Assembly: GCA_025059995.1 (NCBI GenBank)
Contig: JANXCF010000003.1
Coordinates: 1-64,000 of the forward strand
Direction of reading: 5' to 3'
DNA from: Leptospiraceae bacterium
GTDB lineage: Bacteria; Spirochaetota; Leptospiria; Leptospirales; Leptonemataceae
Length of the DNA stretch: 64,000 bases
Both the position numbers and the translations under genes were made by a program. Positions 39,608-48,118 of this stretch are shown one piece after another (the first letter of the stretch is position 1; every line of letters begins with the position of its first letter). The notes beneath the pieces were generated by a model. It was not told where the DNA came from and searched no databases. It saw nothing but the letters and a program-made list of their open reading frames with translations.

Positions 39608-40821
39608 CTTTTTTTGAAGAGGATCTAAACAAAAGAGTCAATCCAGAGAAATCACGAAACTTTTCAGAAGCATTTTACGAGGAACATCTATTAATTTTAA
39701 AAAAAATTTATAAAAAAATTCAAATTTTATTTCCCATCAAGCCATTAAAAATTAGCATCGTAGGAACCAATGGGAAAGGTTCTACAGGAAGTTTTTTGTC
39801 TCAGTTATTTTATCTTGATGGTGATACTGTTGGACTTTATACTTCTCCCCATTTAGTTTCCATTACGGAAAGAATTCAAATCCAGCAAAAGAGCTTGGAT
39901 ATCCAAACCCTAAACTTTTACTACCAAAAGTTTTTTGAAACGATATTACAACCAGAATTTTTAGATGAATACCAAAAACTTACGTATTTTGAAGCACTTA
40001 CAATTTTTTGTGTGTATTTGTTTTATGAGAAAAATCTTCAAGTTCAAATTTACGAGGCGGGTTTAGGTGGAAGGCTTGATGCAACCAAGATAGTAGAACC
40101 GGAGGTAGTGATTTTAACTACCATCAAGTTGGATCACACAAAGATCTTAGGATCTACCCACGAGAAAATCCTAAAAGAAAAATTGGGAATTATCTCTTTA
40201 AATACGAAAAAGCTTTTTATCGGAGATCAACAGCTAAGACCCTATATAGAAAAAATTCCCATAAATGTTGAGAAAATTTACTATTTTTGTTTACGACCGC
40301 ATTGGATCTATTTAGAAAATTTCAAGGGTTTTGCCTGTTTTGTTTTTGAAAATCTGAAAGAAAAAAAAGTATCTCTAAAAGTTTATCGGGAGCTCAAGAG
40401 CCCTCAAGGACGTTTGGAAATACACAAAATCCAAAATCAGTATTTTATTTATGATGTTGCTCATAATGTTTCAGCAATTTATTTTTTTTTGGTTTCATTA
40501 AAGAAAAAATTTGCTGAACTTGGTCCCGAGAATTCTCTTTTTTTGGTGGGTTTTTTGAAGGATCGAAGTTATAAAAATCTAAATCGGCTCTATCGTTGGA
40601 CCAAAATCCAAAGTTTTGTTTCCAACCCAGTGATTGTAGGAAAGCCTGAGTTTTTAGAACAAAATACCTCTCAAAATCAAGTTCTTTACTTCCATGATTT
40701 AAAGGAATTTATAGAAAACATAAAAGAAAAAAAATTCATTATTTTTTGTGGAAGTTTTCGTCTTTATGTATTATTTGGAGAAATCATTAATTACCAAAAA
40801 AAAGCACTTACGGAAACATGA
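39604..40821 (+). CDS. folC: Folylpolyglutamate/dihydrofolate synthase
   Basis: 405 residues. The P-loop GTNGKGSTGSFLS, YTSPHLVSITERIQI, EAGLGGRLDATK and YDVAHNVSA match the FolC Mur-ligase fold. It adds glutamate to dihydropteroate and/or folate. Four-base overlaps join it to aroE upstream and pepP downstream. Confidence 0.94.
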   Translation: MTFFEEDLNKRVNPEKSRNFSEAFYEEHLLILKKIYKKIQILFPIKPLKISIVGTNGKGSTGSFLSQLFYLDGDTVGLYTSPHLVSITERIQIQQKSLDIQTLNFYYQKFFETILQPEFLDEYQKLTYFEALTIFCVYLFYEKNLQVQIYEAGLGGRLDATKIVEPEVVILTTIKLDHTKILGSTHEKILKEKLGIISLNTKKLFIGDQQLRPYIEKIPINVEKIYYFCLRPHWIYLENFKGFACFVFENLKEKKVSLKVYRELKSPQGRLEIHKIQNQYFIYDVAHNVSAIYFFLVSLKKKFAELGPENSLFLVGFLKDRSYKNLNRLYRWTKIQSFVSNPVIVGKPEFLEQNTSQNQVLYFHDLKEFIENIKEKKFIIFCGSFRLYVLFGEIINYQKKALTET

Positions 40822-42230
40822 TGGCAGAATCGAAAATCAACTGGCAAGTTCCGAGAAAATTGTATTTTCCGATACCAAAAGAAGAACTCCAACAAAGGAT
40901 TTCGAGGCTGCAGAATTTTTTAGATAGGAATTCCGTTTGTGTTGTGATTTCGGCTATCCCCACTCTGTCGTATGATTCGATTTATTACCGTTTTCGCCAA
41001 AATACGGATTTTTTTTATTTAACAGGGTTGGAGATTTCTCCTGCGGCATTGATAATCACACCTGAGAATGTGATCTTGTTTTACAATGAACCAAAATCTG
41101 AGGATGAAATTTGGACCGGTGTCAAACCCAATCATCAAGAGATTCGTTCTTATTTAGAATTTATTGAAAATGTATATCCTTATGATTCCTTTAAGGTCAA
41201 GCTCTTTGATTTTTTAGAAAACAAAAAAAGAGTTTATTTTCCTTTTGGAGTGAATGAAGAGTTAGATCGTTATTTTTTTCAAAATCTTGAATACAAAATC
41301 CGAAGGGGAAGAGCTAATGTTTATTTCCCTACGAGGATTTTTCATTCATATGAGTTATTTTTTGAACTTCGTATCAAAAAATCAGAATACGAAATCCAAG
41401 AGATACAATCCATCATGGAAATTACAAAAGAAGGATTTTACCAAGTATGGAAAAATTTAAAAACATGCCAGTATGAATATGAACTTGAATCCATACTAAT
41501 TGAAACCTACAAAAAACATGATGCTCAACCTGCTTATCCGCCCATTGTTGCTCAGGGGGAAAATGCCTGTATCCTTCACTATGTCCAAAACCGAGATAAG
41601 CTAAACCCACAAAACTTAATTCTGATTGATTCAGGTGCCAGTAAACATTATCTAAATACTGATATTACGAGAACCTTTCCTAAAAGTGGAAAATTTATCT
41701 CTATCCAAAAGATGCTCTATGAAGTAGTTTTGGAGGCTCAAAGGAAAGCTATCGAAGTATCCCAAATCGGAAGTTGTTTTGAAGATGTACACTACTCTGC
41801 TTTACTGGTGCTTATTGATTTCCTAAAACAAGAAAAAATCCTTCAGGGTTCGATAGAAGAAATCATCGTAAAAGAACTTTATAAACCATACTTCATGCAT
41901 CGGATTGGTCATTGGTTGGGTTATGATGTTCATGACAAGGGATTTTATCTTTTCCCTTTCAAGAAAAAGCATGATCGTATCTGCCGAAGTCAATATTACC
42001 AAAGATTTCATCAAAAACCATCACCGCCTTATAGAAAGTTCGAAGAAAACATGATTTTGACGATTGAACCCGGGTTGTATTTTTCTCATGGTTTGGAGGT
42101 TCCAGAAGAATGGAAAGGGATTGGAATACGAATAGAAGATAATATTTTGATTTCAAAAGGAGTTCCAAGGGTTTTGTCAGAATCCATTCCCAAAACCATT
42201 CCAGAACTCGAAAATCTAATCGAATCGTAA
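40818..42230 (+). CDS. pepP: Xaa-Pro aminopeptidase (PepP, M24B)
   Basis: 470 residues. The N-terminal aminopeptidase P domain (YFPIPKEELQQRISRLQNFL, FRQNTDFFYLTGLE) precedes the pita-bread domain. Metal ligands are the Asp pair in IDSGASKHYLNTDITRTFP, His in HRIGHWLGYDVHD, Glu in LTIEPGLYF and Glu in GIRIEDNIL. It removes N-terminal residues before proline. It overlaps folC by four bases. Confidence 0.92.
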   Translation: MMAESKINWQVPRKLYFPIPKEELQQRISRLQNFLDRNSVCVVISAIPTLSYDSIYYRFRQNTDFFYLTGLEISPAALIITPENVILFYNEPKSEDEIWTGVKPNHQEIRSYLEFIENVYPYDSFKVKLFDFLENKKRVYFPFGVNEELDRYFFQNLEYKIRRGRANVYFPTRIFHSYELFFELRIKKSEYEIQEIQSIMEITKEGFYQVWKNLKTCQYEYELESILIETYKKHDAQPAYPPIVAQGENACILHYVQNRDKLNPQNLILIDSGASKHYLNTDITRTFPKSGKFISIQKMLYEVVLEAQRKAIEVSQIGSCFEDVHYSALLVLIDFLKQEKILQGSIEEIIVKELYKPYFMHRIGHWLGYDVHDKGFYLFPFKKKHDRICRSQYYQRFHQKPSPPYRKFEENMILTIEPGLYFSHGLEVPEEWKGIGIRIEDNILISKGVPRVLSESIPKTIPELENLIES

Positions 42231-42295
42231 TTTTTTGACAAGGAATCTAAAAATATTTAGTTGTTAAAAATTCAAAATCCAAAAGAGTGTGATTT

Positions 42296-43276
42296 ATGAT
42301 TGCAGAAATCCCACTTGGCTTTACTATTCCTGGAACTTCCATCAATTCCATCTCTACGTTTAGTTTAATGATGATGTTGGCTTTTTTAGTAGGTTCGTAT
42401 TTAGCCGCTAAAGAAGCCATGAGGAAAAACTTAGACTCTAAAGCCGTAGAAACCCATGTGTTTTTATCAGTAATCGGAACCATCATTGGAGCAAAGATTG
42501 GATTTGTTTTTGAGGTTTGGGAAAGGATTTGGATACCTGATCCTGAAGGCTTTTGGACTACCCTTAAATACGTTTTGTTTTATTTTCATGGCATGGGAGA
42601 AAAATACCCTGGAATTGCCGTTGGCTTGTGGGAGTCTCTTTTTAGTCGTGGTGGTTTGGTGTTTTATGGAGGAGTTTTTGGAGCAGCTCTATTTATCTAC
42701 ATTCATATAAAAATCAAAAAACTTGATACTTGGACGTATGGAGACATCTACTCTATGATGTTAGCGATTGGTTATGGAATTGGTAGAATGGGTTGTTTAA
42801 TTAGTGGTGATGGTTGTTATGGCTATGCCTCGAATGTTGACATTCCTTTGCTTACAATGGTCTACGGACCCAAATCTGTGATGAGCACTATGGGGGTTCG
42901 GGTTTGGAATACTCCCTTGATGGAAGCTGTTTTGAGTTGGATTTTATTTGCTTGGATGTGGTTCAAAGGACGTCACATGAATTTCAAACCCGGCTTTATG
43001 ACAGCTCTCTTGATGATCTACAACGGCATTGCAAGGTTTTTGGTTGAGTTTCTTCGCCTCAATGATGCTGTGATACCGATTTTACCTCATCCGAGTTATA
43101 ACGGTCAGGATTTAATACATCATAATTTTTGGCCTGGAAATCCTCCGGCCTACTACTTCGAAAATTGGCATTGGTATGGATTCACCCAAAGTCAAATTGT
43201 CGGTATTGTGATTGCTATTGCCGGATTGATTTGGCTTTGGCGTGGAAAACTCTATCAAAGAGAGACTACAGCATAG
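42296..43276 (+). CDS. lgt: Prolipoprotein diacylglyceryl transferase
   Basis: 326 residues with about seven TM helices. RGGLVFYGGVFGA and GYGIGRMGCLISGDGCYG correspond to the Lgt H-GG and GRxGN motifs, here in the Tyr and Cys/Asp variant form. The C-terminal GIARFLVEFLR matches the R-x-x-x-E region. It adds diacylglycerol to the lipobox Cys of prolipoproteins, several of which are encoded in this window. The divergent motif leaves some room for a paralogous function. Confidence 0.83.
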   Translation: MIAEIPLGFTIPGTSINSISTFSLMMMLAFLVGSYLAAKEAMRKNLDSKAVETHVFLSVIGTIIGAKIGFVFEVWERIWIPDPEGFWTTLKYVLFYFHGMGEKYPGIAVGLWESLFSRGGLVFYGGVFGAALFIYIHIKIKKLDTWTYGDIYSMMLAIGYGIGRMGCLISGDGCYGYASNVDIPLLTMVYGPKSVMSTMGVRVWNTPLMEAVLSWILFAWMWFKGRHMNFKPGFMTALLMIYNGIARFLVEFLRLNDAVIPILPHPSYNGQDLIHHNFWPGNPPAYYFENWHWYGFTQSQIVGIVIAIAGLIWLWRGKLYQRETTA

Positions 43277-43321
43277 ATTAAAATTGAATTGTCTTGTTGT
43301 TGAAACAAAAAAAATCAATCT

Positions 43322-43984
43322 ATGCAAAAAAGAAATGAACACATAAGAAAATTAGAATTGATTATAGAAAAAATTATCGAACAACCGGAACTCCATGCAA
43401 AATGGTTAAATACTTTGAGCTTTTTAGAACATTCGGGTTCCCGAAAAATCCACAAAGCAAACTTAGGAAAATACATAAACGAATCAATACTATCCCATGC
43501 AAGTGAAGAGGCACGTCATGCTTATTTTTTCAAAAGAATGATGAAGAAAGTTTTACCAGAGAAGAGCCAAGAAATGAATTATCGTTATAGCAATCTTTTG
43601 TTGGGTTTTCAAGCTTATCGCTATTTCCATGGATTGGATTTACAAGTATATCGATATTTCAAACAAAGCTATAAACGAGAAGACCTGCGTTTTATCTGCT
43701 ATGCCTATGTTACGTATCTAATAGAAGAACGAGCAAGTTTGGTTTTTGGAATTTACGAAGAACGCTTAAAGAAAAAATTACCTGATATTTCCATTATGAG
43801 TGTCATCAAAGAAGAAGAAAAACATCTGAAAGAAATCTATGAACTACTTATTTCTTTTGATCCCAATCATTCTGAAAATCTGGCTTATCTTTCAGAAGTT
43901 GAAGCAAATCTTTTTGAACAATTCCTCACTCGTCTGGAAAAAAAGGTTCTTCTTTCCAGTGAGGATTCAGTGTTGGTTCAGTGA
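43322..43984 (+). CDS. Ferritin-like di-iron protein
   Basis: 220 residues, nearly all helical. Four candidate metal positions fit a four-helix di-iron bundle: Glu36 (FLEHSG), Glu63/His66 (EEARH), Glu135 or Glu136 (LIEERA) and Glu165/His168 (EEEKH), giving two ExxH motifs. Such proteins include oxidases, rubrerythrin-type peroxidases and desaturase relatives. No signal peptide or rubredoxin domain. The exact family is not recognised. It overlaps the convergent 298-residue gene by 59 bases. Confidence 0.65.
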   Translation: MQKRNEHIRKLELIIEKIIEQPELHAKWLNTLSFLEHSGSRKIHKANLGKYINESILSHASEEARHAYFFKRMMKKVLPEKSQEMNYRYSNLLLGFQAYRYFHGLDLQVYRYFKQSYKREDLRFICYAYVTYLIEERASLVFGIYEERLKKKLPDISIMSVIKEEEKHLKEIYELLISFDPNHSENLAYLSEVEANLFEQFLTRLEKKVLLSSEDSVLVQ

Positions 43985-44822
43985 GAGGTTCGTAAGAAAA
44001 ATCTTGATCATACATGCCTTTGACCTCGTCTAGCATCTTTTGTTTTATAGGGCGAGGTCGCCCTTCTTGGTTTAAAAACTGAGCAATGATTTCTAATTTT
44101 GTTTCTACTCGATTCAAATGTCGCTTGATGATACGTTCAAAATCCAATTGCTTATGGATAATTTCATATCGGTGGGTTTCTATCAAACCCAAATCCAACG
44201 TAAAAACGTAAGCACTTGCATTTTCTGCATATTCTTTGGCTTTCTGCCAGAATTTCAAAGCTTCGTTATAATACGTTCTTGCGATCAGGAAAGAAACTTC
44301 TAAATCATCCGCAACATCCAAATCATGAAAATACAAGTGCCTTTTATCGTATAAAGAACCCAAACGTAAATACATTCTTGTTAATAACAAATGAATTTCC
44401 ATAAACATTAATAAACGGTATTTATGGTATTCTTCTTCGTTTTGGATTTTACACAGAGCATTTCTTGGATGTCGAAATTTTGATGAAAGCGCTAAGTATA
44501 GATAATAAATAGCCTCTTTGAGCTCTGGAACATTATAACCAATTTTTAGACCGTATAACAAGTAAAAATCCTCTAAAAACAAGGGTTGGAATTTCTTTTG
44601 ATGATTAGGTATCCAGTCAGAAAATTTTACCCAACGACCTGATCGATCGTAGTAATAATTTAGACGTAACTCTCCGGATGGGTGCTGTGGATAGTAGGGA
44701 TCCTTGAGTCCATAGGTTTCTGATGATAATTCGTTTGTAATAATGAGAAAAAATAAAATTACAATTAAAAATTTAAACACTAAATTAAAAATCGGAATTT
44801 TAAGAAAAATCCTGATACTCAA
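43926..44822 (-). CDS. Exported helical protein of unknown function
   Basis: 298 residues. An N-terminal hydrophobic segment (LIVILFFLIITNELSSE) could be a signal peptide or anchor. The rest is helix-rich with TPR-like spacing (LIARTYYNEALKFWQKAKEYAE), and a Pro-rich tail ends EEPFFPDE. The start overlaps the HMA gene stop by four bases, so it may belong to the end of the TRAP operon. It resembles conserved hypotheticals of Leptospira-type genomes; no function can be given. Confidence 0.65.
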   Translation of the reverse strand: MSIRIFLKIPIFNLVFKFLIVILFFLIITNELSSETYGLKDPYYPQHPSGELRLNYYYDRSGRWVKFSDWIPNHQKKFQPLFLEDFYLLYGLKIGYNVPELKEAIYYLYLALSSKFRHPRNALCKIQNEEEYHKYRLLMFMEIHLLLTRMYLRLGSLYDKRHLYFHDLDVADDLEVSFLIARTYYNEALKFWQKAKEYAENASAYVFTLDLGLIETHRYEIIHKQLDFERIIKRHLNRVETKLEIIAQFLNQEGRPRPIKQKMLDEVKGMYDQDFSYEPLTEPTLNPHWKEEPFFPDE

Positions 44823-45025
44823 ACTCGAATGGGGGTATAACCTGTATCTTCAATGGCTTGATAAATTTCCTCGAGTTGGATACGGTGTTCGTATTCCACT
44901 TCTACTTCTTTTTTTTGGTGATTGGCTTTTGCATTGATGACGTTGGGAATTTTTTTTACAGCATTTTCTACTGCCATTTCGCAATGGCGACAAGTCATAC
45001 CTTCCACTTTGATAATGACTTTCAT
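44819..45025 (-). CDS. Heavy-metal-associated (HMA/CopZ-like) metallochaperone
   Basis: 68 residues, one HMA domain. GMTCRHCEMAVENAVKKIP holds the metal-binding CxxC, and the remaining beta-alpha-beta pattern ends IEDTGYTPIRV. Usually a copper chaperone. It starts six bases after dctM and overlaps the next gene by four, an unusual place with no metal-transporting ATPase adjacent. Confidence 0.87.
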   Translation of the reverse strand: MKVIIKVEGMTCRHCEMAVENAVKKIPNVINAKANHQKKEVEVEYEHRIQLEEIYQAIEDTGYTPIRV

Positions 45026-45031
45026 AGCATT

Positions 45032-46345
45032 TTAATAATTTACTATTTCAGGAAAAACGATCATAATGATGAGACCTATGAGTTGTATTATTATGAATGG
45101 CACAACTCCACGATAAATGTCCTGGATTTTGAGTTCTGGTGGAGCTACTCCTTTTAAATAAAACAAAGAAAACCCAAAAGGAGGTGTCAAAAACGATGTT
45201 TGGAGGTTCATTCCAATCATCACACCAAACCAAACCATGTCAATGTCTAACTTTATAGCGGCAGAGACCACCATGGGAACGACGATAAACACAATCTCAA
45301 AAAAATCAATGAAAAACCCCAAAATGAAAATCACAAAATTCACGAAAAACAAAAATCCCCACTTTCCTCCTGGAAGATTCGTAAGCAAATGATCAATCCA
45401 AACATCCCCATTGAAACCACGAAAGACTAAGGCAAATACGGTTGAGCCAATTAAAAGAAAAACCACCATAACTGTTAGTTTTGCGGTATCATCCATGGCT
45501 TCTTTGAGGTTTTTTAGATTGAGTTGCTTGTTAAGTGCGGCTAAAATCATTGCTCCGACTGCACCTAAGGCTCCAGCTTCTGTTGGAGTTGCAATCCCAG
45601 CGAAAATGCTTCCTAAAACCATCAGAATCAAAAACAAAGGAGGCAGGAGAACAAAAATTACTTTTTTGATGAGCTCCACTGTGGGGATATTACGAACTTC
45701 TTTAGGTAATGCAGGCACCAAATCAGGACGAACCAGTGCTACAATGATTATAAAAATAATGTACAATCCCGAAAGAAGAAGTCCTGGATACACGGAACCC
45801 AAAAACAAATCCCCGACAGACACACCCAATTGATCTCCTAATACCACCAAAACCACACTTGGAGGGATTACTTGTCCTAAGGTTCCTGAGGCACAAATCA
45901 CCCCAGCTGAAAGTTCTTTTGAGTAATTGTATCTTAACATGATGGGAAGAGAAATCAAGCCCATAGCAACCACTGTGGCTCCTACAACACCTGTTGCAGC
46001 TGCAAGAAGAGTTCCTACAAAAACAACAGCGATTGCTAATCCACCTCGAAGAGGTCCGAAAAGCATTCCTATGGTTGTAAGCAGATTCTCAGCAAGCTTG
46101 GATTTTTCTAAAACTGTGCCCATGAAGATAAAAAACGGGATGGCAAGAAGAACATAATTGGACATGATACCAAAGAGTCTTTCAGGAAGTGTATTAAAAA
46201 AAGAAAAATCAAAAATACCAAGCAATATGCCAATGACAGAAAAGAAAATCCCAGTTCCTGCTAAAGCAAAAGCCACAGGATAACCACTGAACACAAAGAT
46301 TAGTAATCCAATAAACATCAGAGGACCAAAAATGTTTTCCATCAT
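45032..46345 (-). CDS. dctM: TRAP transporter large permease DctM
   Basis: 437 residues with about 12 hydrophobic helices. GVVGATVVAMGLISLPIMLRY, ICASGTLGQVIPPS and ATPTEAGALGAVGA are DctM signatures. It forms the sodium-coupled transport domain. It overlaps dctQ by four bases. The gene order dctP-dctQ-dctM is complete. Confidence 0.94.
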   Translation of the reverse strand: MMENIFGPLMFIGLLIFVFSGYPVAFALAGTGIFFSVIGILLGIFDFSFFNTLPERLFGIMSNYVLLAIPFFIFMGTVLEKSKLAENLLTTIGMLFGPLRGGLAIAVVFVGTLLAAATGVVGATVVAMGLISLPIMLRYNYSKELSAGVICASGTLGQVIPPSVVLVVLGDQLGVSVGDLFLGSVYPGLLLSGLYIIFIIIVALVRPDLVPALPKEVRNIPTVELIKKVIFVLLPPLFLILMVLGSIFAGIATPTEAGALGAVGAMILAALNKQLNLKNLKEAMDDTAKLTVMVVFLLIGSTVFALVFRGFNGDVWIDHLLTNLPGGKWGFLFFVNFVIFILGFFIDFFEIVFIVVPMVVSAAIKLDIDMVWFGVMIGMNLQTSFLTPPFGFSLFYLKGVAPPELKIQDIYRGVVPFIIIQLIGLIIMIVFPEIVNY

Positions 46346-46917
46346 ATACTTTTCTCCGTAATAGGTCGATCTTCGGGGAATTCTTTATGAGTTTTTAGGT
46401 GAATATAATTTTTAATAAAATACGATATACCTTGTAGAAGTAAAAGAACAAAAGAGATGGGCACAAAAGTCTTCAAAGGAAAGCGAGGAAGTCCCCCGGG
46501 ATCAGGGGACATCTCGAGAACCTTCCAAGAATTCACAACAGAGGGTATTGAAACCACAATCATCAATAAACTAAATGGCATGAGAAAAAAAAGAGTTCCA
46601 AAAAGATTGATTTTTGTTTTTACTTCATCCGAAAAACGATTGTAGAGAATGTCAATCTTGACATGAGCATTGTGAAGAAAGGCATAAGACCCTCCCAAAA
46701 GAAAAATCAAACTAAAAAGATACCACTGGGTTTCAATAAACGCATTCGAACTCAAATCCAATCCCAAATATTTACCCAAATATCTCGTGATAGCATTATA
46801 TGCAGAAATGATGGTCATGATCCCAACAAGCCAAATGTGGAATCTACCTATCTTGTTAATAAAAGCATCGATTTTTGTTGATAGAGATATCAACTTTTCA
46901 AATTTCTGGTTTTCCAT
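46342..46917 (-). CDS. dctQ: TRAP transporter small permease DctQ
   Basis: 191 residues with four TM helices. The ETQWYLFSLIFLLGGSYAF and NAHVKIDILYNRFS motifs are typical of DctQ of 2-oxo-acid/mannitol-type TRAP systems. It stabilises DctM and helps dock the binding protein. It lies 20 bases after dctP. Confidence 0.9.
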   Translation of the reverse strand: MENQKFEKLISLSTKIDAFINKIGRFHIWLVGIMTIISAYNAITRYLGKYLGLDLSSNAFIETQWYLFSLIFLLGGSYAFLHNAHVKIDILYNRFSDEVKTKINLFGTLFFLMPFSLLMIVVSIPSVVNSWKVLEMSPDPGGLPRFPLKTFVPISFVLLLLQGISYFIKNYIHLKTHKEFPEDRPITEKSI

Positions 46918-46937
46918 AGTTTTCCATAGAAATAAAG

Positions 46938-48035
46938 CTACTTCAAGTTAAAACCAAAACTTGCATAGGTTAGTTCTGTTGTTTTGAACCAATCGTTAAT
47001 ATCACCACGGAATTTTTTCCAAGAATCATAAACTTTTTTATATACTTTATCTTTTGATGCTAATTCTTCCATAATTTCTACTGATTTTTTATATGCTTCA
47101 TTCATGATTTCATCAGAGAATTTTCGAAGTTGAACACCTTGTTTCAACATTTTTTGAAGTGCTTCTGGATTTTTGGCATCATACTTTGCGACCATATCAA
47201 CATTTGCATATCCACATGCTGCTTCTAAGATTGCCTTGTAGTTTTCTGGCAAACTTTCCCAAGACTTTTTGTTCACTAAGAATGTTAGGGTTGTTCCAGG
47301 TTCCCACCAACCTGGGTAGTAGTAATACTTTGCTACTTTGTAAAATCCTAACTTCTCATCATCATATGGTCCTACCCACTCTGTAGCATCAATCGCTCCT
47401 CGCTCCAACGCTGGATATATGTCTCCTCCCGCCAACACCTGAACATTCACTCCCAAAGCACTCATCACCTTCCCACCTAACCCCGGTATCCTCATCTTCA
47501 ATCCCTTTAGGTCTGCCAAAGTGTTGACTTCTTTTCGGAACCATCCCCCCATCTGAGCTCCTGTGTTTCCACCGGGAAAGTTGATGATGTTGAATTCACT
47601 GTAGATTTCACGTATAAGTTGAAGTCCACCTCCATGATAGAGCCAAGCGTTTTGTTGTCTTGCGGTGAGTCCGAAGGGAACTGCGGTATCGAAGGCTAAA
47701 GCTTCGCTTTTTCCTGTGAAGTAGTAGGAAGCGGTGTGAGCCATTTCGACGGAGGCGTTTTGGACAGCGTCCATGACTTGGAGACCTGGGACGAGTTCAC
47801 CTGCTGGATAGACTCTGATGTTGAATTTTCCGTTGGTCATCTTGCGAACATATTCTGCCATCACCTCAGCACTACCGTAAATGGTATCTAAGCTACGAGG
47901 ATAGCTCGAGACACAACGCCACTCAATTTTAGGAAGACTTTTGGCTTGTGAAAACAAATCCCTCAAAAGAAGAACACTACTACTTGTAAAAAATAACTTT
48001 TTAAGAAAGCCTTTTCGTGAAAACTCAAACTTCAT
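46938..48035 (-). CDS. dctP: TRAP solute-binding protein DctP (TakP-like)
   Basis: 365 residues. The N-terminus SRKGFLKKLFFTSSSVLLL resembles a Tat signal with RK in place of RR. The mature protein has YPAGELVPGLQVMDAVQNAS, RIPGLGGKVM and ATEWVGPYDDEKLGFYK, typical of TakP/DctP proteins for 2-oxo or aromatic carboxylates. Bases about 47395-47820 are near 50% G+C with C-ending codons, while the 3' third is about one third G+C like the rest of the window. The switch lies beside the 77-bp repeat shared with base 1. A truncated paralogue is at 1-438. Confidence 0.93.
   Translation of the reverse strand: MKFEFSRKGFLKKLFFTSSSVLLLRDLFSQAKSLPKIEWRCVSSYPRSLDTIYGSAEVMAEYVRKMTNGKFNIRVYPAGELVPGLQVMDAVQNASVEMAHTASYYFTGKSEALAFDTAVPFGLTARQQNAWLYHGGGLQLIREIYSEFNIINFPGGNTGAQMGGWFRKEVNTLADLKGLKMRIPGLGGKVMSALGVNVQVLAGGDIYPALERGAIDATEWVGPYDDEKLGFYKVAKYYYYPGWWEPGTTLTFLVNKKSWESLPENYKAILEAACGYANVDMVAKYDAKNPEALQKMLKQGVQLRKFSDEIMNEAYKKSVEIMEELASKDKVYKKVYDSWKKFRGDINDWFKTTELTYASFGFNLK
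47299..47375 (-). repeat. 77-bp perfect inverted repeat, copy 2
   Basis: Reverse complement of bases 1-77 with no mismatch. It lies within dctP, coding for the VGPYDDEKLGFY to PGWWEP stretch. Upstream in the gene the G+C is high; downstream it drops. Confidence 0.95.
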
Positions 48036-48097
48036 AAAGACTCCCCACGAAAAGTCATGATAAAAGATAAAAATTTAGTTTCTTGGTTTCATGACAA

Positions 48098-48117
48098 TAG
48101 AATTTTGAATCATTCTA
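48098..48117. promoter_or_regulatory. Inverted repeat just before cca
   Basis: TAGAAT (48098-48103) and ATTCTA (48112-48117) are perfect arms around eight bases and end one base before the cca ATG. The left arm also looks like a -10 box. The dctP start lies 63 bases to the left, so it could serve either gene. Confidence 0.3.
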
Positions 48118-48118
48118 A

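Noticed and set aside
45411-45833. 140-codon plus-strand open frame inside dctM
   Set aside because: Shadow of the TRAP permease; no independent start signal or recognisable domain.
46457-46881. Plus-strand open frames opposite dctQ
   Set aside because: Antisense to dctQ transmembrane segments, without domain or ribosome-binding evidence.
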